A program made the position numbers and the translations under genes. A stretch of 64,000 nucleotides of DNA from Fictibacillus sp. b24. GTDB lineage: Bacteria > Bacillota > Bacilli > Bacillales > Fictibacillaceae. Shown here piece by piece: positions 53,695 through 63,079 of the stretch (the first letter of the stretch is position 1; every line of letters begins with the position of its first letter). Under the pieces are notes generated by a model. The model ran no database searches and had not been told where the DNA came from. It saw nothing but the letters and a program-made list of their open reading frames with translations. The DNA is taken from positions 1,488,001-1,552,000 of the forward strand of contig NZ_JAUCES010000005.1 in the NCBI RefSeq assembly GCF_030348825.1, written 5' to 3'.

Positions 53695-54738
53695 ATGGAA
53701 ATTCAAACGAATGAAATAGTGGGCTTCATTAAAGATCTCGTACATATTCCAAGTCCTTCAGGAAATACAGAAGCTGCAATAAACTATATGAAATCATTTT
53801 TTGAAGAAAACGATGTTTCATTTACGATGAGCAATAAAGGTGCTGTTATTGCAACTATCAAAGGTGAGGATGATACAAAACACCGGCTCCTGACTGCACA
53901 TGTGGATACTCTCGGTGCTATGGTTAAAGAAATTAAAAATGATGGTCGCTTGAAACTAGATTTAATCGGCGGTTTTTATTGGAACACGATAGAAGGTGAA
54001 TATTGCTCGATTCATACGAATTCTGGAAAAGTGTTTACCGGTACTGTTATGATGCATCAAACAGCAGCACACGTTTATAAAGGGATGAACGAATTAAAGC
54101 GTGATGAAAAGAACATGGTTGTTAGAGTCGATCAAGAATTTCATTCCAAGAAAGATGCTGAAGAAGCGGGAATCTCTGTAGGAGATTTTATTTCTTTTGC
54201 GCCAAGGTTTGAAGAGTCTGAAAGCGGATTTGTGAAATCGCGCCACCTCGACGACAAAGCAAGTGTTGCAATTCTTATGCACATCATTAAACAGATTAAG
54301 CAATCTTTTGTAACATTGCCTTACACGACCCATTTTCTGATCAGTAATAATGAAGAAATCGGGTTTGGCGGTAATTCTAACATTCCAAAAGAAACCGTTG
54401 AGTATTTAGCAGTGGACATGGGAGCAATTGGTGATGGGCAAGCAACAGATGAATTTACCGTAAGTATCTGTGCAAAAGATTCTGGCGGTCCATATCATTT
54501 TGCTTTAAGAAAACATCTTGTCGCTTTAGCTGAAAAACACAACATTGGGTACAAGGTAGATATATATCCTTATTATGGGTCAGACGCAACTGCTGCGATC
54601 CGCGCGGGAGCGGACATTGTACATGGGTTAATCGGTCCTGGGATTGATGCTTCTCATGCATTTGAGCGTACTCATGTTAAGTCATTGAAGCAAACAGCTG
54701 ATCTCATAAATGTATATTTGCAATCACCGCTTGTGTAA
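53695..54738 (+). CDS. M42-family metallopeptidase (glutamyl aminopeptidase/YsdC-like)
   Basis: Dinuclear metal aminopeptidase, usually a large tetrahedral complex in the cytosol. Metal and catalytic residues are visible: His in LTAHVDTLG, Asp in KSRHLDDKAS, Glu-Glu in ISNNEEIGFGG, Asp in VDMGAIGDG, and His in DASHAFERTH. 347 residues, typical of M42. It most resembles YsdC/FrvX. ATG 53695 follows GAGAGGAGAAAAGG. It has its own terminator, followed directly by a dispersed repeat. Confidence 0.92.
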   Translation: MEIQTNEIVGFIKDLVHIPSPSGNTEAAINYMKSFFEENDVSFTMSNKGAVIATIKGEDDTKHRLLTAHVDTLGAMVKEIKNDGRLKLDLIGGFYWNTIEGEYCSIHTNSGKVFTGTVMMHQTAAHVYKGMNELKRDEKNMVVRVDQEFHSKKDAEEAGISVGDFISFAPRFEESESGFVKSRHLDDKASVAILMHIIKQIKQSFVTLPYTTHFLISNNEEIGFGGNSNIPKETVEYLAVDMGAIGDGQATDEFTVSICAKDSGGPYHFALRKHLVALAEKHNIGYKVDIYPYYGSDATAAIRAGADIVHGLIGPGIDASHAFERTHVKSLKQTADLINVYLQSPLV

Positions 54739-54744
54739 CATACT

Positions 54745-54772
54745 AAACCCTAGCCATTGCTAGGGTTTTTTC
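54745..54772 (+). terminator. Terminator after the M42 peptidase gene
   Basis: Perfect 8-bp arms ACCCTAGC and GCTAGGGT followed by T5. Confidence 0.88.
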
Positions 54773-54775
54773 TTT

Positions 54776-55090
54776 GGCTGTTTTCTTAAACTTTGATGCT
54801 GATGTAAGTTAAGTGGTTGATTTCCGCTCCAAGTGCTTCGCTTTGTGCGGGCCGTGCGGTGAGCCCCTTAACCCTTTGTGCCCTAAAGGGTCTCACCTGA
54901 CCGCTCGTCCTAGCCGGGAGTCTCGCATCTTGGGCTTCAATCAACTTGCAAATGAAGACAATTACAAAATTCTCTTCAGAATCCGTGAGATTCCTTGTCG
55001 CATGCCTTGCAAGAAGCTTCAAAGGTGGTAGGTGCAACTTGAAAATTAATGAGAAGAATGAACAATAGCAACAATCTTATAGAGAAGAGC
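54776..55090. repeat. Dispersed intergenic repeat, copy 2
   Basis: Starts GGCTGTTTTC immediately after the peptidase terminator and ends with AACAATCTTATAGAGAAG. Shared blocks with copy 1: TTGATTTCCGCTCCA, GCGGTGAGC, GGGTCTCACCTG, GGGAGTCTCGCA, CTTCAATCAAC. The GC-rich core contrasts with the AT-rich flanks. Fills the gap between the M42 gene and the GerA-type gene. Confidence 0.75.
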
Positions 55091-55159
55091 TTTTTCTTTT
55101 TGATGAGGTATGAATTAAAAGGAGTTGGTGAAGGATGATAGGCAGAGGAGTGATGAAAA

Positions 55160-56623
55160 ATGACATATCTGCCAAAAAAACAACCTCTTTCACCAAACTT
55201 TGATGAAAACGTACATTATATGAAGAAACAGCTTGGTGTTGATGTCAGTTTTGATTGCATTCACTTAGACTTAGAATATGCCGGCAGAAGGATGGCTTTA
55301 TTTATGGTCGATGGATTTGTTAAAGACGACATCCTTCACTATTTAATGAAGCTTTTAGCAGATCTCGAACCCGGCCAATTAGAACCAGATCCTTTATTAA
55401 AGTTGATGAAAACGTATTTACCGTATATAGAGATTTCTACGTCTGACGATCTAAACCAAGGAATTGATTGGGTACTAAGCGGTCCTACTGTTTTGATTGT
55501 AGAAGGGGTATCAGAAATTCTGCAGATTGATGCAAGGACGTATCCCGTTCGTGGACCAGAAGAACCAGATGTTGAACGGGTTGTTAGAGGTGCAAGGGAC
55601 GGATTTGTTGAAACAATTGTTTTTAACACTGCATTAACAAGGAGAAGAGTACGTGATCGATCGCTGCGTATGGAATATATGAGTATCGGAAGGCGATCAA
55701 AAACAGATATTTGTATTTCCTACATTGAAGATATTGCCGACCCGCATATTGTAGAGAGAATAAAAGATTCTTTGAAAATGATTGATACCGACGGACTGCC
55801 GATGGGGGAGAAGACGGTAGAAGAATTCATATGCGGCAGACACCTGAACCCTTATCCTTTAGTAAGGTATACAGAGCGTCCTGATACAGCAGCTGTGCAT
55901 TTATTCGAAGGACATGTTCTTGTATTCGTAGATGGCTCTCCATCTGTATTAATAACTCCAACAACTTTCTGGCATCATCTACAGCATGCTGAAGAATATA
56001 GGCAAAAACCAGTTGTCGGTGCTTATTTAAGATTTGTACGTTTCTTAGCTGTGTGGATCTCAATTTTTCTATTGCCTCTTTGGTATTTATTTTCTGTACA
56101 TAAAGAGCTGCTCCCAGTTTCTCTTTCTTTTATTGGACCAGAAGAAATTGGGGTTGTACCTTTATTTATGCAATTTGTGATCATTGAGTTAGGTATGGAT
56201 ATGCTTCGGATGGCTACCATACATACACCCACTTCTGTTTCGACAGGTCTTGGGCTCGTTTCTGCCATTGTAATTGGACAGGTAGCCATTGAAGCAGGAT
56301 TGTTTGTAAATGAAGTCGTTCTTTATATTGCAGTTGCTGCCATCGGTACATTTGCAACTCCAACATACGAGCTGAGTCTTGCCAATCGTTTGTTAAGACT
56401 CGCTTTGTTATCGCTTACTGCGCTTTTAGGAGTTCCAGGTTATATTGTTGGCTTAACGCTAGCCATATTGTTCTTTGTATCCTTTAAATCTTTCCATATC
56501 CCTTATTTATGGCCATTTATACCGTTTAACTTCAAAGCCATCAGAGATGTTATTTTTAGAATACCAATGCCTCTTAAAAACAGAAGACCCGTTGTATTGC
56601 ATCCAAAAGACCCTGATCGATGA
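55160..56623 (+). CDS. GerA-family spore germination protein (SpoVAF-like)
   Basis: A-subunit type germinant receptor protein, 487 residues: a large N-terminal hydrophilic domain (about 1-290) and four to five C-terminal membrane helices (from about 295). PVRGPEEPDVERVVRGARDGFVETIVFN and the NTALTRRRVRDRSLRMEYMSIGRRSKTD stretch are GerA/SpoVAF signatures. From memory of SpoVAF (PDTAAVHLFEGHVLVFVDGS, PTTFWHHLQHAEEY), I judge it SpoVAF-like more than GerAA. It is alone, without gerAB/gerAC or spoVA genes. ATG 55160 follows AGAGGAG. Confirms a spore former. Confidence 0.88.
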   Translation: MTYLPKKQPLSPNFDENVHYMKKQLGVDVSFDCIHLDLEYAGRRMALFMVDGFVKDDILHYLMKLLADLEPGQLEPDPLLKLMKTYLPYIEISTSDDLNQGIDWVLSGPTVLIVEGVSEILQIDARTYPVRGPEEPDVERVVRGARDGFVETIVFNTALTRRRVRDRSLRMEYMSIGRRSKTDICISYIEDIADPHIVERIKDSLKMIDTDGLPMGEKTVEEFICGRHLNPYPLVRYTERPDTAAVHLFEGHVLVFVDGSPSVLITPTTFWHHLQHAEEYRQKPVVGAYLRFVRFLAVWISIFLLPLWYLFSVHKELLPVSLSFIGPEEIGVVPLFMQFVIIELGMDMLRMATIHTPTSVSTGLGLVSAIVIGQVAIEAGLFVNEVVLYIAVAAIGTFATPTYELSLANRLLRLALLSLTALLGVPGYIVGLTLAILFFVSFKSFHIPYLWPFIPFNFKAIRDVIFRIPMPLKNRRPVVLHPKDPDR

Positions 56624-56631
56624 GTATGTTT

Positions 56632-56662
56632 AAAACAGCTGAAATTAATCAGCTGTTTTTTT
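56632..56662 (+). terminator. Terminator after the GerA-type gene
   Basis: AAAACAGCTGA and TCAGCTGTTTT arms followed by a T run. Confidence 0.9.
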
Positions 56663-56710
56663 ATGCATTATTTCTGTGCAAAGGCTTGCATTCATCCCTA
56701 TATTTTTTGT

Positions 56711-56716
56711 TATAAT
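56711..56716 (+). promoter_or_regulatory. Possible extended -10 promoter of yqgQ-glcK
   Basis: TGTTATAAT forms an extended -10; the nearest -35-like TTGCAT is 19 bp away. The leader before yqgQ would be about 10 nt. Confidence 0.4.
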
Positions 56717-56732
56717 GACAAAGGTGATATTC

Positions 56733-56924
56733 ATGAAAACAATGTATGATGTTCAGCAGCTGTTAAAAAGGTTTGGAACAATTATATATACGGGAAATCC
56801 TGTAGCAGATTTAGAATTAATACAAGAAGAAGTACGAGAACTTTACAATCAAAAATTAATTGATGTAAACGAATACAAAACAGCGATACTCATTATCCGA
56901 GCTGCACACAATAAATTTCAATAA
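56733..56924 (+). CDS. yqgQ: YqgQ family protein (DUF910)
   Basis: 63-residue cytoplasmic protein beginning MKTMYDVQQLLKRFGT, the YqgQ signature, mostly helical. YqgQ of B. subtilis is reported as a nucleic-acid-binding candidate by structure, without a known function. I chose ATG 56733, preceded by AAAGGTGAT; the frame extends upstream through the proposed promoter. It precedes glcK by 13 bp, as in B. subtilis yqgQ-glcK. Confidence 0.9.
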   Translation: MKTMYDVQQLLKRFGTIIYTGNPVADLELIQEEVRELYNQKLIDVNEYKTAILIIRAAHNKFQ

Positions 56925-56937
56925 AGGATGAGACAAG

Positions 56938-57897
56938 ATGGAAAAATGGTTGGTTGGCGTTGACCTTGGTGGAACAACAATTAAAATAGCGTTCATAACT
57001 TTGGACGGCCATATCGTAGAGAAATGGGAGATTCCTACAAATATTGAGCAAGATGGAAAGAATATTGTGCTTGACATCGCTCGATCTATACAGACCAAAC
57101 TAAATGAGCTTTCTGAACCAAAAGAAAAACTTGCGGCAATTGGCATGGGTGCCCCTGGCTTTATTGATATGAAAACAGGGTTTATCTACCATGCGGTTAA
57201 TATCGGCTGGAGAGATTACCCGCTAAAAGAAGAACTTGAAAAAGCAACAGGTCTGTCTGTTATCGTTGATAACGACGCAAACATTGCTGCAATCGGTGAA
57301 ATGTGGCGTGGTGCTGGAGATGGAGAAGGAAACTTACTAATGGTAACGCTCGGTACAGGTGTTGGCGGCGGAATCATTGTTAACGGCCATATCATGCATG
57401 GTACGAACGGAATGGCAGGAGAAATTGGGCATATTACTTCAATACCAGACGGCGGCGCACCATGTAACTGTGGCAGAACGGGCTGTATTGAAACCATTGC
57501 TTCAGCAACAGGAATTGCAAGAATATCAAAAGAAAAAGCTTTAAAAGATACAACTTCATCTCTTTATAACATTTTAGAGCAAAACGGGGAAATTAAAGCT
57601 AAAGATGTTGCTGCCGCGGCAGATAAGGGAGATCAAGTCGCTATTGAAACGTTAGACGAAGTTACTTTCCATTTAGGCCTTGTGATAGCCAATCTCTCGA
57701 ACAGTATCAACCCAGGAAAGATCGTAATTGGCGGTGGCGTTTCTAAAGCGGGTAACACCCTCATGGAGAGACTTCAAGAGAAGTTTAAACATTTTGCTCT
57801 TCCAAGGGTTGCAGAAGGCGCTGAATTAAAAGTAGCCACTTTAGGCAACGATGCAGGGGTAATAGGCGGAGCATGGCTTGCAAAACACAACCTTTAA
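56938..57897 (+). CDS. glcK: Glucokinase, ROK family
   Basis: ATP-dependent glucose phosphorylation. GVDLGGTTIKIAF is the ATP-binding motif, GAPGFID follows, IVDNDANIAAIGEMW contains the catalytic aspartate, and the ROK zinc site CNCGRTGCIET is intact (about residues 178-188). 319 residues. In bacilli this enzyme phosphorylates free glucose from maltose, trehalose or glucan breakdown, which would fit the GH15 enzyme 8 kb upstream, though the two are not in one operon. ATG 56938 follows AAAGGATGAG. Confidence 0.95.
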   Translation: MEKWLVGVDLGGTTIKIAFITLDGHIVEKWEIPTNIEQDGKNIVLDIARSIQTKLNELSEPKEKLAAIGMGAPGFIDMKTGFIYHAVNIGWRDYPLKEELEKATGLSVIVDNDANIAAIGEMWRGAGDGEGNLLMVTLGTGVGGGIIVNGHIMHGTNGMAGEIGHITSIPDGGAPCNCGRTGCIETIASATGIARISKEKALKDTTSSLYNILEQNGEIKAKDVAAAADKGDQVAIETLDEVTFHLGLVIANLSNSINPGKIVIGGGVSKAGNTLMERLQEKFKHFALPRVAEGAELKVATLGNDAGVIGGAWLAKHNL

Positions 57898-57913
57898 TAT
57901 TCATTTATAAATT

Positions 57914-57938
57914 GAGCCACAATTAGTGGTTCTTTTTA
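57914..57938 (+). terminator. Terminator after glcK
   Basis: GAGCCAC and GTGGTTC arms followed by T5. Confidence 0.8.
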
Positions 57939-57941
57939 TTT

Positions 57942-58032
57942 GGCTGTTTTTCCGATGATACGCATGGAAATGATTAAAATCTCAGCGGATCACACCTTCC
58001 TCCAAAAGAAAACAATCTTTTAGAGAACAGCC
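57942..58032. repeat. Dispersed repeat, copy 3 (internally deleted)
   Basis: Begins GGCTGTTTTT directly after the glcK terminator and ends AACAATCTTTTAGAGAACAGCC, so its ends are inverted (GGCTGTT/AACAGCC). Only fragments of the GC-rich core remain (CACACCTTCCTCC). The rest of the gap to 58365 is AT-rich leader or promoter sequence without a gene. Confidence 0.6.
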
Positions 58033-58365
58033 CTTCTAAAGGTTGTGATAACAGATTTTTTTTTGAAACTTTTTTGGGGTAAGTTCGTCTAATGGTTTAT
58101 GAGCTTTAAAAAAGGGTAAAACTAAAATAGTTTTGTTGTCCTATTGTCAGAATCTTGAAATAGTACGTTAGGGTATTGAATTCTTGTGTAAAACCATTTA
58201 ATATACTCTTTATGTAATCCTTTGATTAAGGTTTTGTAAATTTGTAAAGACTGATTTACATTTCCATTGGATGCTTACCGTATATAACAGAGAGTAGTTA
58301 ATAAGGAAAAAATAAAACGTGCAGGAACACAAGAGTTCTTTTTGATTGAGGAGGTCAGAGAACAT

Positions 58366-60285
58366 ATGAAAGAAAAAATGAAACAAGCTTTTGCTGATTA
58401 TAAATTTTTCTTTATAGCAATTGCTTTATTATGGATAAAAACATATGTCGTTTATAAAACAGCTTTCGAATTACCAATGGACAACAAAGTCCAGGAATTG
58501 ATCCTTTTTATTAATCCGATTAGTTCCGTTATTCTATTTTTAGGGCTTACCCTTTATTTTAAAGGAAGAGCACATAGACGGATGATTGTAGCTGTCAGTG
58601 CGATTATGAGTTTTGTTATGTATGCCAACATGGTATTCTACAGATTCTTTAACGACTTTATTACGATTCCCGTCTTGTTTCAAACAAGTAATATGGGAGA
58701 TTTAGGTAATAGTGTTTTTGAATTGATTCAGCCAACCGACTTATTAGTGTTTATCGATATTGTTATTTTGGCTTATTTCATGAGACGTGCAGATTACCGT
58801 CCTGCTCGTGCTTCACGCAAGCAAATTACGATTACATTTGCTGCGGCTATCGTGTTTTTTATCGTCAATGTAGGGATTGCTGAAACTGAGCGTCCACAAT
58901 TATTAACCCGTACATTTGACCGTGAGATGCTAATTAAAAACATCGGTTCTTACAACTATCACATTTATGATTCCATTATTCAGTCTAAAGCAAAGGCGCA
59001 GCGTGCTTTTGCAGATGGAAGTGAGATCACTGATATCGAGAACTATTCACGTGCTAATTACAAAGAGCCGAACCCTGAAATGTTCGGTAAAGCAAAAGGC
59101 AAGAATGTATTTGTCATCTCAGTTGAATCAACTCAAAACTTTGTTATTAATGAATCAGTAAATGGAAAAGAAATTACACCGTTTATGAATGATTTAATTG
59201 AAGACAGTTACTATTTCCCTAACTTTTATCACCAAACAGGGCAAGGTAAAACATCTGACTCTGAGTTCTTATTAGATAACTCGTTATATCCGCTTCCAAG
59301 TGGAGCAGTATTCTTTACTCACTCACAAAACCAATACAATGCAACTCCAGAAATATTGAAAGAGCAAGGCTACTATTCTTCAGTACAGCATGCGAATAAC
59401 AAGAGTTTCTGGAACCGTGATATCATGTATGATAATTTCGGTTATGACCGTTATTATTCATTAAAGGATTTTGAAGTAACACCTGAAAATTCAATTGGCT
59501 GGGGCTTAAAAGACAAAGATTTCTTTAAACAGTCCATTCCGCACTTAAAAGAAATGCAAGCTATGAACAAGCCATTCTACACGAAATATATTACGTTAAC
59601 GAATCACTTCCCGTTTACATTGGAAGAGGAAGATGAAATGATTCCAGAATGGACTTCGAACGATGGAACAGTTAACCGTTACTTTACAACGGTTCGTTAC
59701 ACAGACGAAGCATTAAAAGAATTCTTTGCTGACGTTAAGGAAGCAGGACTATACGAAGATTCAATCTTTATTATGTATGGAGATCATTACGGAATTTCTG
59801 AAAATCATAATGACGCAATGGGACAATTCTTAGGTAAAGAAATTACTCCTTTTGAATCAACTCAATTGCAGAAAGTACCGTTGATCATCCACATGCCTGG
59901 TGAAAAGGGCAAGGTAATGAATTCAGTTGGTGGGCAAGTTGATTTAAAACCAACGATTCTGCACTTGCTTGGAATTGATACAAAAGGCGACATTCAACTA
60001 GGTTCAGATTTATTCTCTAAGGACCACGAAGATTTCGCTGTACTGCGTGATAATTCGTATATCACCAAAGATAATGTGTTCACAGATGGTAAGTGTTATG
60101 ACAAAGCAACTGGTCAACCTGTTGAAGGTGAAAACAATGGTTGTGAACCATACAGTGAACGTGCTAAAACTGAACTAGATATCTCTGATCGCATCATTTA
60201 TGGTGACTTGTTGAGATTCTATGATAAAGATAAGGCTAAAGATAAAGCATTAGATAAAGAAAACAAAGAAAAACAGAAACAGTAA
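58366..60285 (+). CDS. yqgS: LTA synthase family protein (YqgS-like)
   Basis: Membrane sulfatase-fold enzyme that polymerises glycerol phosphate on lipid anchors, or primes it. Five N-terminal helices (about residues 12-185) are followed by the extracellular catalytic domain with the active Thr296 in [31 protein letters not shown] and metal-binding residues in FVISVES. 639 residues, Lys-rich C-terminus. By order it corresponds to B. subtilis YqgS (with LtaS, YfnI and YvgJ as paralogues). I chose ATG 58366, 12 nt after GAGGAGG. Confidence 0.92.
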   Translation: MKEKMKQAFADYKFFFIAIALLWIKTYVVYKTAFELPMDNKVQELILFINPISSVILFLGLTLYFKGRAHRRMIVAVSAIMSFVMYANMVFYRFFNDFITIPVLFQTSNMGDLGNSVFELIQPTDLLVFIDIVILAYFMRRADYRPARASRKQITITFAAAIVFFIVNVGIAETERPQLLTRTFDREMLIKNIGSYNYHIYDSIIQSKAKAQRAFADGSEITDIENYSRANYKEPNPEMFGKAKGKNVFVISVESTQNFVINESVNGKEITPFMNDLIEDSYYFPNFYHQTGQGKTSDSEFLLDNSLYPLPSGAVFFTHSQNQYNATPEILKEQGYYSSVQHANNKSFWNRDIMYDNFGYDRYYSLKDFEVTPENSIGWGLKDKDFFKQSIPHLKEMQAMNKPFYTKYITLTNHFPFTLEEEDEMIPEWTSNDGTVNRYFTTVRYTDEALKEFFADVKEAGLYEDSIFIMYGDHYGISENHNDAMGQFLGKEITPFESTQLQKVPLIIHMPGEKGKVMNSVGGQVDLKPTILHLLGIDTKGDIQLGSDLFSKDHEDFAVLRDNSYITKDNVFTDGKCYDKATGQPVEGENNGCEPYSERAKTELDISDRIIYGDLLRFYDKDKAKDKALDKENKEKQKQ

Positions 60286-60291
60286 ATAAGA

Positions 60292-60324
60292 AAAGCACTT
60301 AGCCACGGCTAAGTGCTTTTTTTT
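60292..60324 (+). terminator. Terminator after the LTA synthase gene
   Basis: 13-bp perfect arms AAAGCACTTAGCC and GGCTAAGTGCTTT with a 3-nt loop, followed by T. Confidence 0.95.
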
Positions 60325-60385
60325 GCATATCTGAAAAGGGTAAACATACATCTTTAAGAGGAACGTTTTATAGGGAGGGCTCTGT

Positions 60386-61579
60386 TTGGAAATTATCATG
60401 CGTAACGGCGATTCACTGTGGTATTATTCTCGACTCTTATCTATCCCTTACGTGTTGATTAAAGACTCTAATCCGAATATTTCTAGTGCAAATATGCAAG
60501 CAGGTGAAAGAATTCAAATACCCGGTTTAAAGGTTGAGAAATACAAGATTAAAAATGGAGATACATTCTTTTCAATAGCAGAGAAATTTGATTTACCACT
60601 GGATGCTTTATATTTATTTAATCAAAATGTAAATCCGAAAGAAATCTTTACAAAAGACATTATAAATATTCCTAAAAGAATATCTTTTCCATTAATTAAT
60701 GGACAGCGAAAATACGATACGGCTGCTTTAAAGCATGACATCAAAATGCTGCTAAATACTTATCCGTTTATTAAAAAGCAGGAAATCGGCAAATCTGTAC
60801 TTGGTAAATCGATAGATATGCTAATAATCGGTAATGGGAAAAAGAAAGTTCATATTAATGGATCTTTTCATGGTAACGAATGGATCACTTCAGGTGTATT
60901 AATGAAATTCATCAATGAATATGCTTATGCGCTAACGAGTGAAACTGATTTAAATGGGAATAAACCTTCTAAGCTTTATAGAGATACAACTCTTTTAGCC
61001 GTTCCTATGGTAGATCCTGATGGTGTAGATCTTGTATTGAATGGTCCGCCTGAGGACTCTGCGTATAAAGAGCTTGTGTTAAAATTAAATAAAGGAAGCA
61101 AGGATTTCTCTGGATGGAAAGCAAATATTCGCGGGGTAGACTTGAATAATCAATTTCCCGCAAGATGGGAGCTTGAACAAGTGAGAAAGCCGAAAGCTCC
61201 AGCTCCAAGAGATTATCCAGGAACAACCCCATTAAGCGAGCCTGAAGCGATAGTAATGGCTGAGGTAACAGAAAAGTATCAATTTGATCGAGTGATCGCT
61301 CTTCATACTCAAGGAAAAGAACTCTACTGGGGTTTTGAGGGTGAGGAGCCTATGCCTTTATCTGAAGAAATTGCCAAGGAATTTGAAAGGGTAAGCGGAT
61401 ATAAAGCAATCAGATATGTAGATAGCTATGCAGGATATAAGGACTGGTACATTCAGGAATATAGAAAACCTGGATTTACGATCGAACTTGGGATAGGGGT
61501 TAATCCGTTACCATTGAGGCAGTTTGATAAGATCTATGAGGATACAAGAGGCATAATGCTTGCAGGCTTATATATGTAA
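60386..61579 (+). CDS. yqgT: LysM-M14 carboxypeptidase: gamma-D-glutamyl-L-diamino acid endopeptidase
   Basis: Cleaves the gamma-D-Glu-diaminopimelate bond of muropeptides. Two LysM domains (about residues 3-47 and 53-98) bind peptidoglycan, followed by an M14 zinc peptidase domain: GSFHGNEWITSG (His and Glu ligands), VDPDGVDLV, RGVDLNNQFPARWE, the third ligand in ALHTQG, and catalytic Glu in FTIELGIG. 397 residues. No signal peptide; in B. subtilis YqgT and LytH/ENP1 types work during spore formation. TTG 60386 is 6 nt after GGGAGGG. Confidence 0.9.
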   Translation: MEIIMRNGDSLWYYSRLLSIPYVLIKDSNPNISSANMQAGERIQIPGLKVEKYKIKNGDTFFSIAEKFDLPLDALYLFNQNVNPKEIFTKDIINIPKRISFPLINGQRKYDTAALKHDIKMLLNTYPFIKKQEIGKSVLGKSIDMLIIGNGKKKVHINGSFHGNEWITSGVLMKFINEYAYALTSETDLNGNKPSKLYRDTTLLAVPMVDPDGVDLVLNGPPEDSAYKELVLKLNKGSKDFSGWKANIRGVDLNNQFPARWELEQVRKPKAPAPRDYPGTTPLSEPEAIVMAEVTEKYQFDRVIALHTQGKELYWGFEGEEPMPLSEEIAKEFERVSGYKAIRYVDSYAGYKDWYIQEYRKPGFTIELGIGVNPLPLRQFDKIYEDTRGIMLAGLYM

Positions 61580-61587
61580 TAAACTTT

Positions 61588-61634
61588 TTCGCTCCATAAG
61601 ACTCACTTTCTGAGGGGGGTGCGGTGAGCGAAAG
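61588..61634 (+). repeat. Imperfect inverted repeat after yqgT
   Basis: TTTTTCGCTC and GAGCGAAAGA enclose ACTCAC...GGTGAG. It lies just before the shared terminator and may be a remnant of the dispersed repeat (GGTGCGGTGAGCGA resembles part of its core). Confidence 0.4.
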
Positions 61635-61670
61635 AAAAAACCATCAGAATATGAATTCTGATGGTTTTTT
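61635..61670. terminator. Bidirectional terminator between yqgT and yqgW
   Basis: 10-bp arms CCATCAGAAT and ATTCTGATGG with a 4-nt loop, flanked by A6 and T6. Confidence 0.92.
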
Positions 61671-61676
61671 GAGTTC

Positions 61677-61862
61677 TTAATGGCCTGTAGAACCGCCGCT
61701 GCCTACTAATACGTCCAGTACAGTCATGACTGTAAACCAGCCAAAAACTGCAAACGTTAAAAAGGCAAAGCCTGCAGCCATTAAATTTTTAATTTTTAAC
61801 GAACGCAATAGTCCCAATGCAGCTAAAATAGCTACTAAGCCGAATATAATGGCTAATCCCAT
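61677..61862 (-). CDS. yqgW: DUF2759 membrane protein (YqgW)
   Basis: 61-residue membrane protein with two helices (about 3-19 and 27-51), GSGGSTGH tail. Matches the small YqgW protein of bacilli, function unknown; the location between yqgT and yqgX fits. ATG 61862 (minus) follows AAGGGGG with 10-nt spacing. Confidence 0.85.
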   Translation of the reverse strand: MGLAIIFGLVAILAALGLLRSLKIKNLMAAGFAFLTFAVFGWFTVMTVLDVLVGSGGSTGH

Positions 61863-62001
61863 TATTCTGTGCCCCCTTGCTCTGGAGTAATACCAATCCT
61901 ATGTATAACGCTTTCACACAGGTACAACCTTGTATTATTTTACTTGTTTTATTCTGGTTTGTCGAGTGAACATTTAGAACAAAATGAATTCCACGGCTAG
62001 T

Positions 62002-62373
62002 TTATAAGCAGAAGCACCATTTTTTAATGAGAGGTTGATGATGTTTATCTAAAATATAAATTCTTTTTTCTTCCTCGCAAACAGCGATTAATTCTTCTTC
62101 CACTTGAAGGAGAAACATTTCTTTTTCTTGTTCATCGCAGTCAATGATAGAAAATGCACAAACCATATCCATATAAATGTAATGTTGTTGTGAATCGGAT
62201 CTGAAGCCATAATCCTCATATAGAAGTGTTGTCTGTATAGGGTTGATGTGGAGTAAAGGAATAGTATCAGGAAAATCTACAATAGCATCTGTCGCAATAA
62301 AGAAATCCTCATGTTGATCATAGACAATAATGTCAGCGTTCTCAATATTTTCGTATCCATAATATACTTTCAT
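62002..62373 (-). CDS. Uncharacterised 123-residue acidic protein
   Basis: I do not recognise a family. The protein is acidic, rich in Tyr, His and Ile, with a cysteine pair at the end (KKWCFCL). There are no membrane segments. ATG 62373 (minus) follows GGAGGAAATGC, a good RBS. It is divergent from yqgX with a 70-bp gap. Codon use looks like the neighbours. Confidence 0.7.
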   Translation of the reverse strand: MKVYYGYENIENADIIVYDQHEDFFIATDAIVDFPDTIPLLHINPIQTTLLYEDYGFRSDSQQHYIYMDMVCAFSIIDCDEQEKEMFLLQVEEELIAVCEEEKRIYILDKHHQPLIKKWCFCL

Positions 62374-62444
62374 GCATTTCCTCCGTAATTATGACTATTT
62401 TAGTGTAAGATAGAAAGAAATAACTTGCAATTGGAGGACTAATG

Positions 62445-63077
62445 ATGAAGTGGAAAAAGCTAACGGTAGGACCTGTTCAAGAAAATACATATATTATATA
62501 TAACACTAACAATGAAGCAATTGTCATCGATCCTGGCAGCGAAAGCAAGAAGATCATTCAAGCAATTGAGTCACTAAAAGTTAAGCCATTGGCTATTCTT
62601 TTAACGCATGCTCATTTTGATCATATCGGGGCGGTAGATGATGTTCGTGATAAATATCAAATACCACTATATATTCATAAAAAAGAGTCAGACTGGCTGA
62701 GCAACACAAAAAAGAATGGTTCAAATCATTTTGGTCAAAGCATTACAGCAAAAGCTGCAAGTCATCTATTATCCGATCAAGACAATACCTTGAAGATTGG
62801 CAGCTTTTCTTTTGAAATTCTTTCAACTCCGGGACACTCACCGGGCAGTATTTCTTTTTATTTAAAAGGTGCTAGTGCAGTTTTCTCAGGCGATGCATTA
62901 TTTGCAGGCAGTATCGGTAGAACGGATCTTTTCGGGGGAAACCAAGACATCCTATTAAAGAGCATTCATGAAAAATTAATGAATCTGCCAGAAGAAACGA
63001 TTGTTTTATCAGGTCATGGTCCTGAAACTACGATTGGAATGGAAATGGACTCAAATCCATTTTTAGGCGGTTTCTAA
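62445..63077 (+). CDS. yqgX: MBL-fold metallo-hydrolase YqgX (glyoxalase II-like)
   Basis: Zinc beta-lactamase-fold hydrolase of the glyoxalase II/bacillithiol-related group. The metal motif THAHFDH (His55, His57, Asp59, His60) and downstream TPGHSPGSI, SGDALF and GHGPET are intact. 210 residues. ATG 62445 has 7-nt spacing from TTGGAGG; ATG 62442, one codon earlier, has only 4. It is followed 2 nt later by the next ATG, so the methyltransferase gene is translationally coupled. Confidence 0.93.
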   Translation: MKWKKLTVGPVQENTYIIYNTNNEAIVIDPGSESKKIIQAIESLKVKPLAILLTHAHFDHIGAVDDVRDKYQIPLYIHKKESDWLSNTKKNGSNHFGQSITAKAASHLLSDQDNTLKIGSFSFEILSTPGHSPGSISFYLKGASAVFSGDALFAGSIGRTDLFGGNQDILLKSIHEKLMNLPEETIVLSGHGPETTIGMEMDSNPFLGGF

Positions 63078-63079
63078 TA

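Noticed and set aside
54786..55037. Open frames on both strands near 54.8-55.0 kb
   Set aside because: Both lie in repeat copy 2 and follow its GC-rich blocks.
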